DNA of 64,000 nt from the NCBI RefSeq assembly GCF_004168035.1, contig NZ_SDPU01000009.1, positions 1 to 64,000 on the forward strand, given 5' to 3'. Every line of letters begins with the position of its first letter. Position 1 is the first letter of the stretch. This document shows, one piece after another, positions 43,739-53,070 of the stretch. The position numbers and the translations under genes were made by a program. A model generated the notes under the pieces. It was not told where the DNA came from and made no database searches. It saw nothing but the letters and a program-made list of their open reading frames with translations. This DNA comes from Nocardioides iriomotensis. GTDB lineage: Bacteria > Actinomycetota > Actinomycetes > Propionibacteriales > Nocardioidaceae.

Positions 43739-45214
43739 TCAAGCGCTCTTGAGGTCCTGGAGCAGCGCAGCGAGCTCGGTTCGCCGTCCGGCGTAGGCAG
43801 CGTCGTCGTGGCGGCTGTCCAGCTGGTACGGATCGCTGGCCAGGTCGTACAGCTCGACGTCGCGGCCACCGTCCGCGTAGTCGTACTCGGCGTAGAGGTA
43901 CCGCCGTGTTCGCACGGCGGCGCCGCGCGGGTGGATCGAGGTGTTGGAGTGCCCCACGCGTTCGACCTCGAGCAGGATCGGACGGCCCTGCGCGACCCGC
44001 GGGTCGCGGGCCAGCTGCTGCAGCGGTCGCCCGTCCATGTCGAGCCCTGCCGTGGCCCCGGCCGCCTGCACGATCGTGGGAGCGAGGTCGATGTTGGCGA
44101 CCTGCTGGCCGCGGGTGACGCCCGCCGGGACGCCCGGCCCCCGCACTATCAGTGGGACCCGCACCGACGGCTCGTAAAACTGGCTCATCCAGGCGGCGAG
44201 CCGGTGCTCGCCGTTGAGGAAGCCGTTGTCGCAGGTGAAGATCACCAGGGTGTTGTCGCTCTGCCCGGTCTCGTCCAGCGCGCGGAGTACGTTGCCGACG
44301 GCCTCGTCCACCGACAGCAGCGCCTCCAACTGCTGCTGGTAGCGCTCCCGAACGTTGGCCTGCCGCTCCGGTGGGAGCAGCGGCACGTCCTGCTTGAAAC
44401 GGGGCTTGTCGGAGAAGTCCGGCTCATTGAACGACGGGTCGTCCGGCAGCGGCTCGGAGGCGAACGCATCCCGGTGCCGGGGTGCCACCGTCGGCGTCAC
44501 CCCCGGCCCGCTGGTGCCCGGGTCGTCGGGCTCGCGGTAGGCACCCGCCCCCTGCTCGGCATGCGTGGCGGTGAAGCAGATCCAAGTGAAGAACGGCTTG
44601 CCCGTCGCCGCGGCCCGACGGACGATGTCGGCGCCCTTCTCGGCGTACACGTCGGTCTGGTAGCGACCCTGGTAGTTCACCAGCGCGCCGTTCTCGTTCA
44701 GGGTCGTGTTGAAGTAGTTGTAGGTGTTGACCGAGGCGTTCCAGTCCGACCAGCCGGGCGGGATCTGCGACGGGTCGGCCCTGCCGACCTCCTCGTAGTG
44801 GTTGACGTACTTGCCGAGATGGGCGGTGTGGTATCCGGCCCGCTGCAGCCACACCGGGAGGGTGTTGGTGTGGTCCAGCTGGCCGTAGTTGTCCTCGTAG
44901 ACGCCCTCGACGCCATGGTTGTGTGCGTACTGCCCGGTCAGCAGCGTGGCCCGCGACGGCGCACACCAGGGCGTGGTGCAGAAGCTGTTCGCGAAGGTGG
45001 TGCCGCGGTCCGCCAGCTCGCGTTGCACCGTCTGCATCACGCGCACCGACTCGGCGTTGTGATTGTCGGTCAGGAAAACCACGATGTTCGGCCGCGATGC
45101 TGCGGCGGCAGCCGCCTCCATCATCGGCCTCGTCGCGGCTAGCGCCCCGACCCCGGCTATCCCACCGGCCAGCACCGTCCGCCTGCTGACCTGGCTCACT
45201 CGCCGATCGCTCAT
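43739..45214 (-). CDS. Tat-exported type I sulfatase
   Basis: The 491-residue protein begins with a Tat signal (VSRRTVLAGG, Arg 11-12) and has the sulfatase signature CAPSRATLLTGQ with Cys 84 for formylglycine conversion. FTCDNGFLNGEH and VPLIVRGPGVP are further sulfatase landmarks. Folded export through Tat fits modification in the cytoplasm by the FGE encoded next. GGAGGAGG before ATG 45214 is very strong. The substrate, a sulfate ester, is unknown. Confidence 0.92.
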   Translation of the reverse strand: MSDRRVSQVSRRTVLAGGIAGVGALAATRPMMEAAAAAASRPNIVVFLTDNHNAESVRVMQTVQRELADRGTTFANSFCTTPWCAPSRATLLTGQYAHNHGVEGVYEDNYGQLDHTNTLPVWLQRAGYHTAHLGKYVNHYEEVGRADPSQIPPGWSDWNASVNTYNYFNTTLNENGALVNYQGRYQTDVYAEKGADIVRRAAATGKPFFTWICFTATHAEQGAGAYREPDDPGTSGPGVTPTVAPRHRDAFASEPLPDDPSFNEPDFSDKPRFKQDVPLLPPERQANVRERYQQQLEALLSVDEAVGNVLRALDETGQSDNTLVIFTCDNGFLNGEHRLAAWMSQFYEPSVRVPLIVRGPGVPAGVTRGQQVANIDLAPTIVQAAGATAGLDMDGRPLQQLARDPRVAQGRPILLEVERVGHSNTSIHPRGAAVRTRRYLYAEYDYADGGRDVELYDLASDPYQLDSRHDDAAYAGRRTELAALLQDLKSA

Positions 45215-45622
45215 GCCAACCTCCTCCGTAGGGCAGCAAGACACTAAGAGTGACCATCTGGGTAAGTCAACAATCTCGATACTATTAGAGCCACTTGCCG
45301 TACCGACGATTCAGCCCTTCCGCGCACGAGACGGTCGTTGAGATCGACAGCAACCGGTCAGGGGCAGGGCGCCGGCTTAATTGATGCAACGAGTGAGCTT
45401 CCTCAGCAACCGCCCAACCGGTGACCGCCCGGAGAGCGGCATGAGAGTGAAAACCTGCGTGTCCCGACGCGGCGGATGAACGCAGGCCGTCACTCAATGT
45501 CATGCGCCCAAAGGGGACCACCTCATTGCCGCATTGGTCGGCGCACCGAAGCTATGCGCGACTGGCTACGGACGCGCGGGGGCGCGGTGTGGAACCAGGC
45601 CTGCGATTGAGTCCGGGGCCGT
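45215..45622. other. 408 bases between sulfatase start and giant gene end
   Basis: It holds the sulfatase promoter and the second repeat copy. No gene was recognised. I found no convincing terminator for the giant gene that ends at 45623. Confidence 0.5.
45438..45487 (+). repeat. Dispersed ~48-bp repeat, copy 2
   Basis: This copy reads ATGAGAGTGAAAACCTGCG, then a GC-rich centre with GCGGCGG, and ends CGCAGGC. It is a direct repeat of 42046-42092 with a few substitutions and three extra bases. The two copies bracket the sulfatase/FGE genes exactly. Confidence 0.65.
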
Positions 45623-48600
45623 TCAGATACGGACGGGCGTGGGTGGCTTGGCGTATTGCTTCCAGCCTCCGGCCACGGGCGTTGGCATGTTGATGGGGTT
45701 CAGGACGAGGCTTTCGTAGTCGGTGAGTTCTTCGGATGCTTCGACGTCCACATACTTGCGCAGCGTCGGGGCCATGGCGAGTCCCAGTGAGCAGCCCCAC
45801 AGGTGCGCTTTCCCGTTCGCGGAGAACACCGCTGAGGGTGCGGCGGAGAGGGCCGCGTCGAGGTCGGCGGTAGTGATGACGACTTCGCCGGCTGGTTCGT
45901 TCGCGTCGCCCTTCTTGTTCTCCCAGCCGTACTGGAGGAACCAGCTGTCGTCGTTGGAGTGTCCGAAGTAGTCGAGCCGCTTGACCTTGACTTGGGCGCG
46001 GTCTATCTGGGGCATCTGCCATTGCGAGGGGGCCTTGCGAGAGGGCATGCGGGTGTACCAGTCGTACCAAGTGCCGGTGCGGTCGGTGGCGGTCGGTCCT
46101 CCCCCGCCCATGTCTTCCTCGTCGTGCTTGTCGAGCAGGTGCCGCCAGTGTTCACCGGTGAACTGGCCGAGGGTCAGGTAGGACAGGATCTGGCCAGGGT
46201 CGGTGACCATGAGCAGCTTGACGAGGACGTTGGGAACCTTTGCGGGTCCGCCGAGGGTCTTGCCGTGCACGATGAGGCGGGGCAGGTCGTGGAGGCGGGT
46301 GAGCCACATGTCTGGGTCGTGCGGGCGTGCCTCGTAGGTTTGCCCGGGGCGAAGCGCTTCCGTCGTGGTGCGCATGAGAATCTCGTGGTCGATGCGTTCC
46401 TCATTGACCGCTTGGCTGACGAAGGCCGTGGACGGCCGTTTGGGTGCGCTGGCAGGTGTTGGACGTGCGATGACCGGGATGTTGCCTTGTTCGGTGCGCC
46501 GCACCATCGGGTCGTAGGGGTCCTTGTTTGCCACCCACGGGGAGCCGAGCCACTTCATCGTGTTCCATGGGGACGCAGCCCAGTCTCGTTCCGAGCGCGC
46601 CGCGTAGGGCGGGTAGTAGACGAGGATGGTGAGGATGTCGCCGTCGGCGAGCCTGGCGATCTTGTTGCTGTACAGGCGCGGGATCGATTCGATGAAGTTC
46701 GCCCAGTACAGGTCGTGGGTGATGTTGCCCTGGTTGGGGTTGCAGAAGGCCGCGACTCCGGCGATGTTGGTTGGGGCCGTGTTCAGCGTGAAGGTGAATG
46801 ACCCGCTGCCCGCCGGTGTTTCGATGTCTTTGCCGAATCCGTTGTAGAAGTTGCTGGGACCGCCGGCGACGATGATGTGTTCCACCGGCTTCCGGCCGCC
46901 TCCTCCGCTGGCGAGGATGATGTCGGCGTCGCCGAAGGCCGGACCGGCGGCCTCGTCGAGTGGCTCGCCGTCACCGAACGCGACACGAACCTCACCTTCA
47001 GCAGTGCTGGCTTCGATGGTGCTGCCCGGTTGCATGCGGGCGGCGTGGATCGCGTCGACGATGGCTTCTTCTTGGTGCGGTCGTGTCGGCCGGGGCGTGG
47101 TGTGCATCTCTTCGAGGACGTGCTGGGCTTGCTCGGTGGCCTGCTCGGGTGTGACGAGCTGCTTCTGCTTGGCCCGGTCGATGGACGCGAGCTTCTGGTC
47201 TGCGGTCTTGGTGGCGTGTTCTTGTGCGGCCAGTTCTGCGAGCTTGAGCTCTGCTGCCTTGTTCCCGAACGTGGTCGCCAGGGACGCCGCAGTTTCGAGG
47301 CCCGCGCGTGCGTTTGCCTGGGTACCGGCGAGACCGGCCATGTCACGGAACGCGTTGGCGTTGGTGAGCGCCCCGAGCACCTCGGACAGGCCGGCTGGGG
47401 CGGGAGCCTCGGGGGCGTTCTGCAGGTTGATGAGGGTCGCCGGGAACGCGGTTGGCGTGGTTCCTTGGGGTTCGGCACGCCGCGACGTGAGCAATTCAGG
47501 TGGGAGGTCGGCAAGGGCGGGGTCGGGGTCCGCGAGGACCCAGTCGGTCGACCCGTAGTGCTCCTCGAGCGCCTCACACTCGTCCATGACGGTTTGCGCG
47601 TAGAGGCCGTCGGTGGGCAGGGAAAGGTAAAGGGGTTCGCTGACGGCTTGTTGCTGTGCGTAGTAGTTGTGCAGGTTGGCGGGGGTGTCGACACCGGGCA
47701 TGCCAAGGAACGACCCGGCGGAAACTCGATACACCAGGGCGTTTCCCATGATTGCGATTGGCTCGCGTTCGACAACGGATGCCAGGCTTACGCCGTTGGT
47801 GCCAGGCACGTAGTAGCCGTCGAGCATCATGTAGAGCAGGTCGCGGTCCATCGTCCACCAGATGAGCTTGTGGTAGTACTCGCGGTGCTCGTTAAGGTGC
47901 TGGACGAGTTCTTGCACGGAGCGTGTGATCTGGGCCCGCAGGTCGACACGTTCCCAGGCTGTCGGCGGGGCGCTGACCGTCGCGCCACTCGCGTCGACGG
48001 CGCCGGTGAGGGGCTGGATAAGGTCCAGGGCGCCTTGTTGAACGGCGACGGTGCGCTCGAAGGTGTCGGTCTGGTAGGTGAAGGAGATACGGACAAGGTT
48101 GGCGACGGAGCCGGGCGTGAGGCCTTGGGTGGCGTCGACGCGCAAGGTGGCGAGGCTTTCACGCGTCAGCGTTGTGCCGGGAGGGATGGGTGCGGAGAAG
48201 TCGATGCGAACGGTGCGGTTGAACGAGTAGCGGCTAGCCAGCGTGAAGTCCGCGAACAGCGGCTGGTTGCCGACTTTGAGGGTGAGAGTATTCGCCCAGT
48301 TGGCCGCAATTCCGGGGGCGTGTTCGGTCTGGAACAGGCGGTCCCGGACGGCCCGCGCCTGTTCGAGCAGCCGCGCGTGAATGGCGATGGCGGGCAGCGG
48401 CAGGAAGACGCGGAGGACTGCCCAGGCTTCATCGTCGAATTTGTCGTCTTCCTTGTCCTTGGGGCGTTCGACGGCGAGGTCGACGTACAGCGACCCGTGG
48501 ACGTGCCGGACGGGCTGGTCGGAGCGGCGCCCGGCCACGATGCTGGAGTAGGCGAAGCCAGTGAAGACGTCACCTAGGTTGTCGAGGGCCGGCTGGAGCC

Positions 48601-50617
48601 GGCGGTCCTGAAGCCCGGTAGCGAGTGTGTCGCGCCAGCGGTAGGCGCGCGGGATGGTGAACGGTTTGACGGCCAGCGGGACAAACACGCACTCCCTGAC
48701 CGCCGCGAACTCGGTGGTGACCTTCAGGTGCCGGAGGATTTGGTGGTAGATGACAGTGAGCGAGTGCGCGTAGTTCGGGTTGCGCACGACTTCGGTCGTG
48801 CCGGTTACCGTCTCTTCCTGTGCGACTTCGTTGACGACGGTGCTCTCCTGGCGTCGCAGGGAGTCTCCGAAGCGCCGGATGCTGTCGCGGAGTCGTTGCT
48901 CTTCGCTGGCAGACGTGCGCCTGCCGCCCTGCTGCTCAGATGAGCTGCTCGCGTTGCTGTGGGCGGCGCCTCCGCCGATGACGAAACCGGGGAGTGCAAA
49001 CCCGGCGCCACCAGCGGCGGCCGTGACGTCGGAATGGCTCTCTCCGCGCGCCCACTCGGAGAGGCTGCCGCGGACCGCGTTCTCGTAGTCTCTTTCTCGA
49101 CTCGTGGCGTCAGAGACCCGTTCGGTGACCTCGGTGACCTCGGTGCGGCGGCTGCGTTCGAGTCGTTCCCATTCGATCTTCTGGATGCGCTTGACCTGTC
49201 GGGGTGTGAGCGTGAGGGTCTTGGCGACATTCCCGAGGGAGTAGCCGTTGGACCGCCATCGCACGCGGAACTCGATGATGTGCCCGCGCGCCACGGTGAC
49301 GGCTTGGTAGCGGGCCGCGTCCCCCTCCCAGTCGAGTGGGTGGTCGCCGTCCAGCGCGGATCGTCCTCGGCTGAACTTGGAGAGGAAGTCGAGGTACGGC
49401 TTGGGCAGCGAGTGAATGCCGAACTCGGGGGTGAGGGTTGATAGGAGGCTGGGCTCCGGTAGCGCGCTCAGGCGGCTGCGCGCCGAGGTTGCCACTCGTG
49501 CGATGCGGCTGACGATGCCGCGCGGGCCGCGTGGGTTACGGGGCCGCGGCGGCACTGCAACTGGATGGATGACGTCAACGACGGGCAGGGCACCCGTTCG
49601 GACCGTGCCCTCGGCGCCAATGGCCGGTTGTTCGGTGCGAAGGATGGTAAAGAACGCTCGCTCGCTGAGAATGCGTTCCGGGTTGGAGAACGGTCGGCAG
49701 TACTCACCGGGGTCTTCGGTGAAGACCTGTGGGTTGTCGGCGAGTTCGGCGTCGTCGGTGGCGGTCGGTGTGCGCCCTGGAGCAGTAACTGTGTCTGTGC
49801 CGCTGGTTGTGGCTGGTTCAGGGAAGACAGGCAGCGTGACGATGAGCGGCGTGCGGAGTGGCTTGGAGAGATCATCGGTCACGAAACCGATGGCGCCGCG
49901 TGTTCCGATGAGCCACCACAGCCAGCCGGAGGTCGTCTCGGACATGAAGCGGTGGCGGAACCGGCCATCGACACCCACAGTGGCGCCCTCCCATGCGGCG
50001 GCAGCGGGCGCCTGCGTCTGGTCGGTGTTGACCCACACGATCGTGGTGGTGCGGGCGGTGTTCGACTGGAACAGCTTGTCCAAGCCAAGCGCGCTCCAGG
50101 TGGCGGCATCCTTCACCGGCGCAAGCACCAAGGTCGCGAGTGAGAACGGGTAGGCGAGGTCACTCGTCGCGGCGAACACACCAACTCGTTCCATCGTGTC
50201 CGGCCCGGCGGCCGGCTGGGGAAGGCTGGAAGTGGCAGCAGCGAGGTCATTCGCGTCCAGGTCAACCAGGATAGAGCCGTCGGCCGTGGGCGTTCCCACG
50301 GGCTTAGATGCTGCAACACGTCCAGTTCGGTCCAACACATTGAGGGCTGCGGCGGACCCCGGGGCCGCGTCCTCGACAATGATCGATCCGCGACCATTGG
50401 CATCGAGCTCACCTCGAACGGTGCTGGAAATCGTCGACGTTTCGGCACCGCCAGTCCGGGTCACAGCACGGACCTGATCTTCGCCGCCGTTACCCCCGCC
50501 TGCTGCTTCGATGTGGGCGACGTAATTCAGTTCGATGGCGACGCCAACAGCCTGCGCTGCCTGGACCCCCTGCTTCAGCCGAACATCAACGGTCAAACGC
50601 ACTCGTGGCTGCGCCAT
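45623..50617 (-). CDS. Giant 1,664-residue protein with caspase-like C-terminal domain
   Basis: No signal peptide is seen after ATG 50617 (GGGGGAG upstream). The N-terminal ~130 residues are beta-rich and Gly/Ala-rich. Around 440-640 lie YQAVTVARGHIIEFRVRW, YSLGNVAKTLTLTP, a charged Arg/Glu coiled-coil stretch, a glycine-rich hydrophobic hairpin-like segment near 545 (GFALPGFVIGGG) and SLTVIYHQILRHLKV. From memory these resemble a family of large uncharacterised bacterial proteins. A long helical segment rich in Ala/Glu/Lys occupies ~1150-1290. The C-terminus has DYFGHSND with His 1553 and HLWGCSLG with Cys 1609, a His/Cys dyad as in caspase-like (clan CD) peptidases. Codon use is less GC-biased than neighbours, suggesting transfer. 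Confidence 0.75.
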   Translation of the reverse strand: MAQPRVRLTVDVRLKQGVQAAQAVGVAIELNYVAHIEAAGGGNGGEDQVRAVTRTGGAETSTISSTVRGELDANGRGSIIVEDAAPGSAAALNVLDRTGRVAASKPVGTPTADGSILVDLDANDLAAATSSLPQPAAGPDTMERVGVFAATSDLAYPFSLATLVLAPVKDAATWSALGLDKLFQSNTARTTTIVWVNTDQTQAPAAAAWEGATVGVDGRFRHRFMSETTSGWLWWLIGTRGAIGFVTDDLSKPLRTPLIVTLPVFPEPATTSGTDTVTAPGRTPTATDDAELADNPQVFTEDPGEYCRPFSNPERILSERAFFTILRTEQPAIGAEGTVRTGALPVVDVIHPVAVPPRPRNPRGPRGIVSRIARVATSARSRLSALPEPSLLSTLTPEFGIHSLPKPYLDFLSKFSRGRSALDGDHPLDWEGDAARYQAVTVARGHIIEFRVRWRSNGYSLGNVAKTLTLTPRQVKRIQKIEWERLERSRRTEVTEVTERVSDATSRERDYENAVRGSLSEWARGESHSDVTAAAGGAGFALPGFVIGGGAAHSNASSSSEQQGGRRTSASEEQRLRDSIRRFGDSLRRQESTVVNEVAQEETVTGTTEVVRNPNYAHSLTVIYHQILRHLKVTTEFAAVRECVFVPLAVKPFTIPRAYRWRDTLATGLQDRRLQPALDNLGDVFTGFAYSSIVAGRRSDQPVRHVHGSLYVDLAVERPKDKEDDKFDDEAWAVLRVFLPLPAIAIHARLLEQARAVRDRLFQTEHAPGIAANWANTLTLKVGNQPLFADFTLASRYSFNRTVRIDFSAPIPPGTTLTRESLATLRVDATQGLTPGSVANLVRISFTYQTDTFERTVAVQQGALDLIQPLTGAVDASGATVSAPPTAWERVDLRAQITRSVQELVQHLNEHREYYHKLIWWTMDRDLLYMMLDGYYVPGTNGVSLASVVEREPIAIMGNALVYRVSAGSFLGMPGVDTPANLHNYYAQQQAVSEPLYLSLPTDGLYAQTVMDECEALEEHYGSTDWVLADPDPALADLPPELLTSRRAEPQGTTPTAFPATLINLQNAPEAPAPAGLSEVLGALTNANAFRDMAGLAGTQANARAGLETAASLATTFGNKAAELKLAELAAQEHATKTADQKLASIDRAKQKQLVTPEQATEQAQHVLEEMHTTPRPTRPHQEEAIVDAIHAARMQPGSTIEASTAEGEVRVAFGDGEPLDEAAGPAFGDADIILASGGGGRKPVEHIIVAGGPSNFYNGFGKDIETPAGSGSFTFTLNTAPTNIAGVAAFCNPNQGNITHDLYWANFIESIPRLYSNKIARLADGDILTILVYYPPYAARSERDWAASPWNTMKWLGSPWVANKDPYDPMVRRTEQGNIPVIARPTPASAPKRPSTAFVSQAVNEERIDHEILMRTTTEALRPGQTYEARPHDPDMWLTRLHDLPRLIVHGKTLGGPAKVPNVLVKLLMVTDPGQILSYLTLGQFTGEHWRHLLDKHDEEDMGGGGPTATDRTGTWYDWYTRMPSRKAPSQWQMPQIDRAQVKVKRLDYFGHSNDDSWFLQYGWENKKGDANEPAGEVVITTADLDAALSAAPSAVFSANGKAHLWGCSLGLAMAPTLRKYVDVEASEELTDYESLVLNPINMPTPVAGGWKQYAKPPTPVRI

Positions 50618-50925
50618 GGCTCCCCCGTCCGATGAAGTACAGCGGCTTCTACGTTCAGGTTCGCGGCGGCAAGACACGCACGCAATGACCCGAGTGGGCC
50701 AGTCGCAGGCCTTGCGATTGGCGATCTGGGCCCGAAAGTCGTCATGGCTGACGACACAAACTCGGATCGCCGTGCCTTCGGGTGTTCCGCGCCAAGCGGC
50801 AGCATCACTTTGGCCTGTGCACTCGAACATCAGCCCCTGGCCACTTCAGGGTGGCGACGGAACAGCTGCCGAGGCACCATCAACGTCTATGCGAGCTAGA
50901 CCGGCTTTTCCGTGCAGGAGTGCCA
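50618..50925. promoter_or_regulatory. Divergent promoter region of the giant gene and its neighbour
   Basis: The 308 bases separate two outward-facing starts. Open frames extend into it from both sides but with non-coding composition. I see no clear operator dyad. Confidence 0.4.
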
Positions 50926-51576
50926 ATGACGACTTCTCAGTTCGACGACGACAGCCCAGACCGGGAGGTGCTGGCCTCGTTCGTCTATAGGGTGTGTGAC
51001 GACCTCAACACCGTGACCTGGATGCGGGGTCCTCTGTTTGCGCCGGATCGGTCCGATCGAGACCAAGTGATTCCTGCGATGGGTGAGGCATGGGAGGAGG
51101 TTCGGACACTCGTTCCGGATCTCATCGAAGCCGTGAGGTCTCCCCGACCCGGCGATGGCCGGCTTCCGGACGCCGGACTCGTGGGCGGGCAACTCCGCTT
51201 CAGTGTCGCAGCCTGGCGGGAGTCACGAACAGGGCTTCTGCTGGCGTTTGAGGAGGGCTACGACGTCGGCGCCTTGACTGCCTCTCCGATGCCCAACCCG
51301 CTCCCGGGGGTGGCGCATGCCGTCGTGCTGGATCCGGCGCTGCCGCCTCGGCGGCCGCGTTGGATGAAGTGGGCCCTCAAGAGGCTCAGCCAAACACTCG
51401 GACACGCAGACACTCTGCTTGAGAGCCTCGCCTCAGTCATCAACCTCGCAGAGCCCGTCAAGGAATATAGAAGGCCGTGGAAAAGCTCGCCAACGATCGA
51501 GCTGACACACTCACTGGGCCGACTCCGCCCCGTCCGTAGTCATTACCTTGGGACGTCCTCGCTCGCGGCGGATTGA
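50926..51576 (+). CDS. Unknown 216-residue protein divergent from the giant gene
   Basis: CAGGAG precedes ATG 50926. The N-terminus is acidic (FDDDSPDREVLASFVYRVCDD) and the middle helical (AMGEAWEEVRTLVPDLIEAV). The C-terminal part is basic (PPRRPRWMKWALKRLSQTLG), which could bind nucleic acid or membrane. No family is recognised. As the immediate divergent neighbour it is a candidate partner or immunity protein of the giant protein. Confidence 0.6.
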   Translation: MTTSQFDDDSPDREVLASFVYRVCDDLNTVTWMRGPLFAPDRSDRDQVIPAMGEAWEEVRTLVPDLIEAVRSPRPGDGRLPDAGLVGGQLRFSVAAWRESRTGLLLAFEEGYDVGALTASPMPNPLPGVAHAVVLDPALPPRRPRWMKWALKRLSQTLGHADTLLESLASVINLAEPVKEYRRPWKSSPTIELTHSLGRLRPVRSHYLGTSSLAAD

Positions 51577-51676
51577 CGCAGCCGCACGGATCGCGAATGC
51601 GCGGGAACCCCAGGCGCTGCTGACTCTCGGTCGGCTCTCGGAGGGCACGGAACATGTGCCCTGGTTCAGCTCCTGC

Positions 51677-51973
51677 CTAGAAGCGACTGAGGATGTCTTC
51701 CTTCGCGGTGTTCTTCGCGATGCCGATGAGCATCAGGAGTGTCTGTTGCAGCCAGCCCATGGTGACGTAGACGGAGATTGCTGCGACCACGCCGTAGACG
51801 CTGATGATTAGGGAGATCGCGTCTCCGAAGGGGTTCTGGCCCGCCAGGCTGAGTGCTGTCGCGCCGAGGACGCCGACCGCGATGACGGCTAGTGCGATCC
51901 ACTTCAGCAGTCCGATCACGTAGACGAGTCGGGTCGCCGCTCCGGTACTGACGGCTCCGCCGGACTTTGTCAT
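51677..51973 (-). CDS. Small two-helix membrane protein
   Basis: A 98-residue protein with two or three hydrophobic segments (WIALAVIAVGVLGATALSLAG and AISLIISVYGVVAAISVYV), followed by MGWLQQTLLMLIGIAKN. GGGGGAGGG before ATG 51973 supports translation. It resembles holin-like or channel-like small proteins in size only. It lies tail-to-tail with the unknown gene at 50926. Confidence 0.65.
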   Translation of the reverse strand: MTKSGGAVSTGAATRLVYVIGLLKWIALAVIAVGVLGATALSLAGQNPFGDAISLIISVYGVVAAISVYVTMGWLQQTLLMLIGIAKNTAKEDILSRF

Positions 51974-52006
51974 GTGCCCTCCCCCGGGGGTTCTCTCACG
52001 AAAAGT

Positions 52007-52044
52007 GGACGGCCGCTGGCGTCTCGGGTCACCAGCGGCCGTCC
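52007..52044 (-). terminator. Terminator of the thermonuclease gene
   Basis: GGACGGCCGCTGG and CCAGCGGCCGTCC form a perfect 13-bp stem with a 12-base loop, read on the minus strand and followed by ACTTTT. It lies 59 bases beyond the nuclease stop. Confidence 0.85.
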
Positions 52045-52102
52045 GGGATCAATTGAACCCGACGGTGCGCTTACGCGTCCGTGGATTCGTGCACGTTCTC
52101 GC

Positions 52103-52822
52103 TCAGCACGTGCCCCAGATGCCGCGGTGGGCGCCCTTGGCCATGGTGGCGGCCTTCTTGTAGCCGCTGGTCCGCTTGAAGGGGTTGTTGTTGTAGACGT
52201 AGACCGTGGCGTGGCCGAAGTAGACCTGCTGACGGTTCACGTCCTTCCCGGTCGACTTCTTGTGCACGTAGCGCAGCAGACGCCCGTACCGGTCCTTGAG
52301 GTCCTGCGTCGGGTCGGAGTACATGACGACCTTGGTGCCGATGGGCAGGATCCTCTTCAGACTCGCCGACGCCTCGGGGCCGCCGCACTCGGTGCCGCCG
52401 TAGACCTCGGGGGTGTCGATGCCGATCAGTCGGACGTCGGGCGTGCCGCCGGTCGCGAGGCGGACCTTGATGGTGTCGCCGTCGGTCACCTTGATCACGA
52501 TGGCCGACTGGGTCAGGGTCGAGCCGCCGCCGCTCCCGGACTTCGGGTCGGTGCTGGGCTGGCCTCCGCCGCCGGTCGACCTCTTGTACAGGCAGGGGCA
52601 TGGGTTGGACTCGCAGGCGATCCCGTCGCCCTCGGCGTCGAGGCCGTGCGGGTCGCTGCTGGGGCCGCCGTTGTTCAGAAAGAAGATCTGGGCGGCGCGC
52701 TGGGTAGCGAAGTCGCCGCAGTCCCGGTCGTAGGCCTGGGCCGGCGCCATCGTCAGGACGCTGAGGATGCCCGCGAACAGGGCAAGGATGGGCATGGCAA
52801 AGAGGGCGCGCGAGCGCGTCAT
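52103..52822 (-). CDS. Secreted thermonuclease with Excalibur calcium-binding motif
   Basis: The 239-residue protein starts with a signal peptide (LFAMPILALFAGILSVLTMA, cleaved near AQA-YD). An Excalibur motif follows at ~33-70, ending GLDAEGDGIACE. After a Gly/Ser-rich linker comes a staphylococcal-nuclease domain with VTDGDTIKVR, RLIGIDTPE, KDRYGRLLRYV and AHRGIWGTC, including the catalytic Arg/Glu/Arg positions. It probably degrades extracellular DNA or RNA with Ca2+. In SNase-Excalibur proteins the order is usually reversed, with Excalibur C-terminal. Confidence 0.88.
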   Translation of the reverse strand: MTRSRALFAMPILALFAGILSVLTMAPAQAYDRDCGDFATQRAAQIFFLNNGGPSSDPHGLDAEGDGIACESNPCPCLYKRSTGGGGQPSTDPKSGSGGGSTLTQSAIVIKVTDGDTIKVRLATGGTPDVRLIGIDTPEVYGGTECGGPEASASLKRILPIGTKVVMYSDPTQDLKDRYGRLLRYVHKKSTGKDVNRQQVYFGHATVYVYNNNPFKRTSGYKKAATMAKGAHRGIWGTC

Positions 52823-53070
52823 GGTTCCCCCGAAGTGCAGAGTGGTTGTCAGGTCGACGAGACCATAGGCAGCTTTGACCGCCGCCTTAGCGATCGACGC
52901 GGGGATACGCCGAGCTCTGAACAGACGGTCGATCTTGATAGTCAGTTAGAACCATCTCGGTCGGCGGCTCCACGCGAAGCGACCCGTCACCGACCGCGAC
53001 GCCGGCCATGGCCGGTGGTCGTCCCAGACGTGTCACGGTCCTGTGCGGCGGTTGGCTGGCGGTACCAGGG

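Noticed and set aside
42767-45142. A 791-codon plus-strand open frame
   Set aside because: It is antisense to the sulfatase and FGE genes and shows no recognisable motif.
46877-48577. A 566-codon plus-strand open frame inside the giant gene
   Set aside because: It is valine/glycine/aspartate biased in the way antisense frames of high-GC genes are, and has no start signal.
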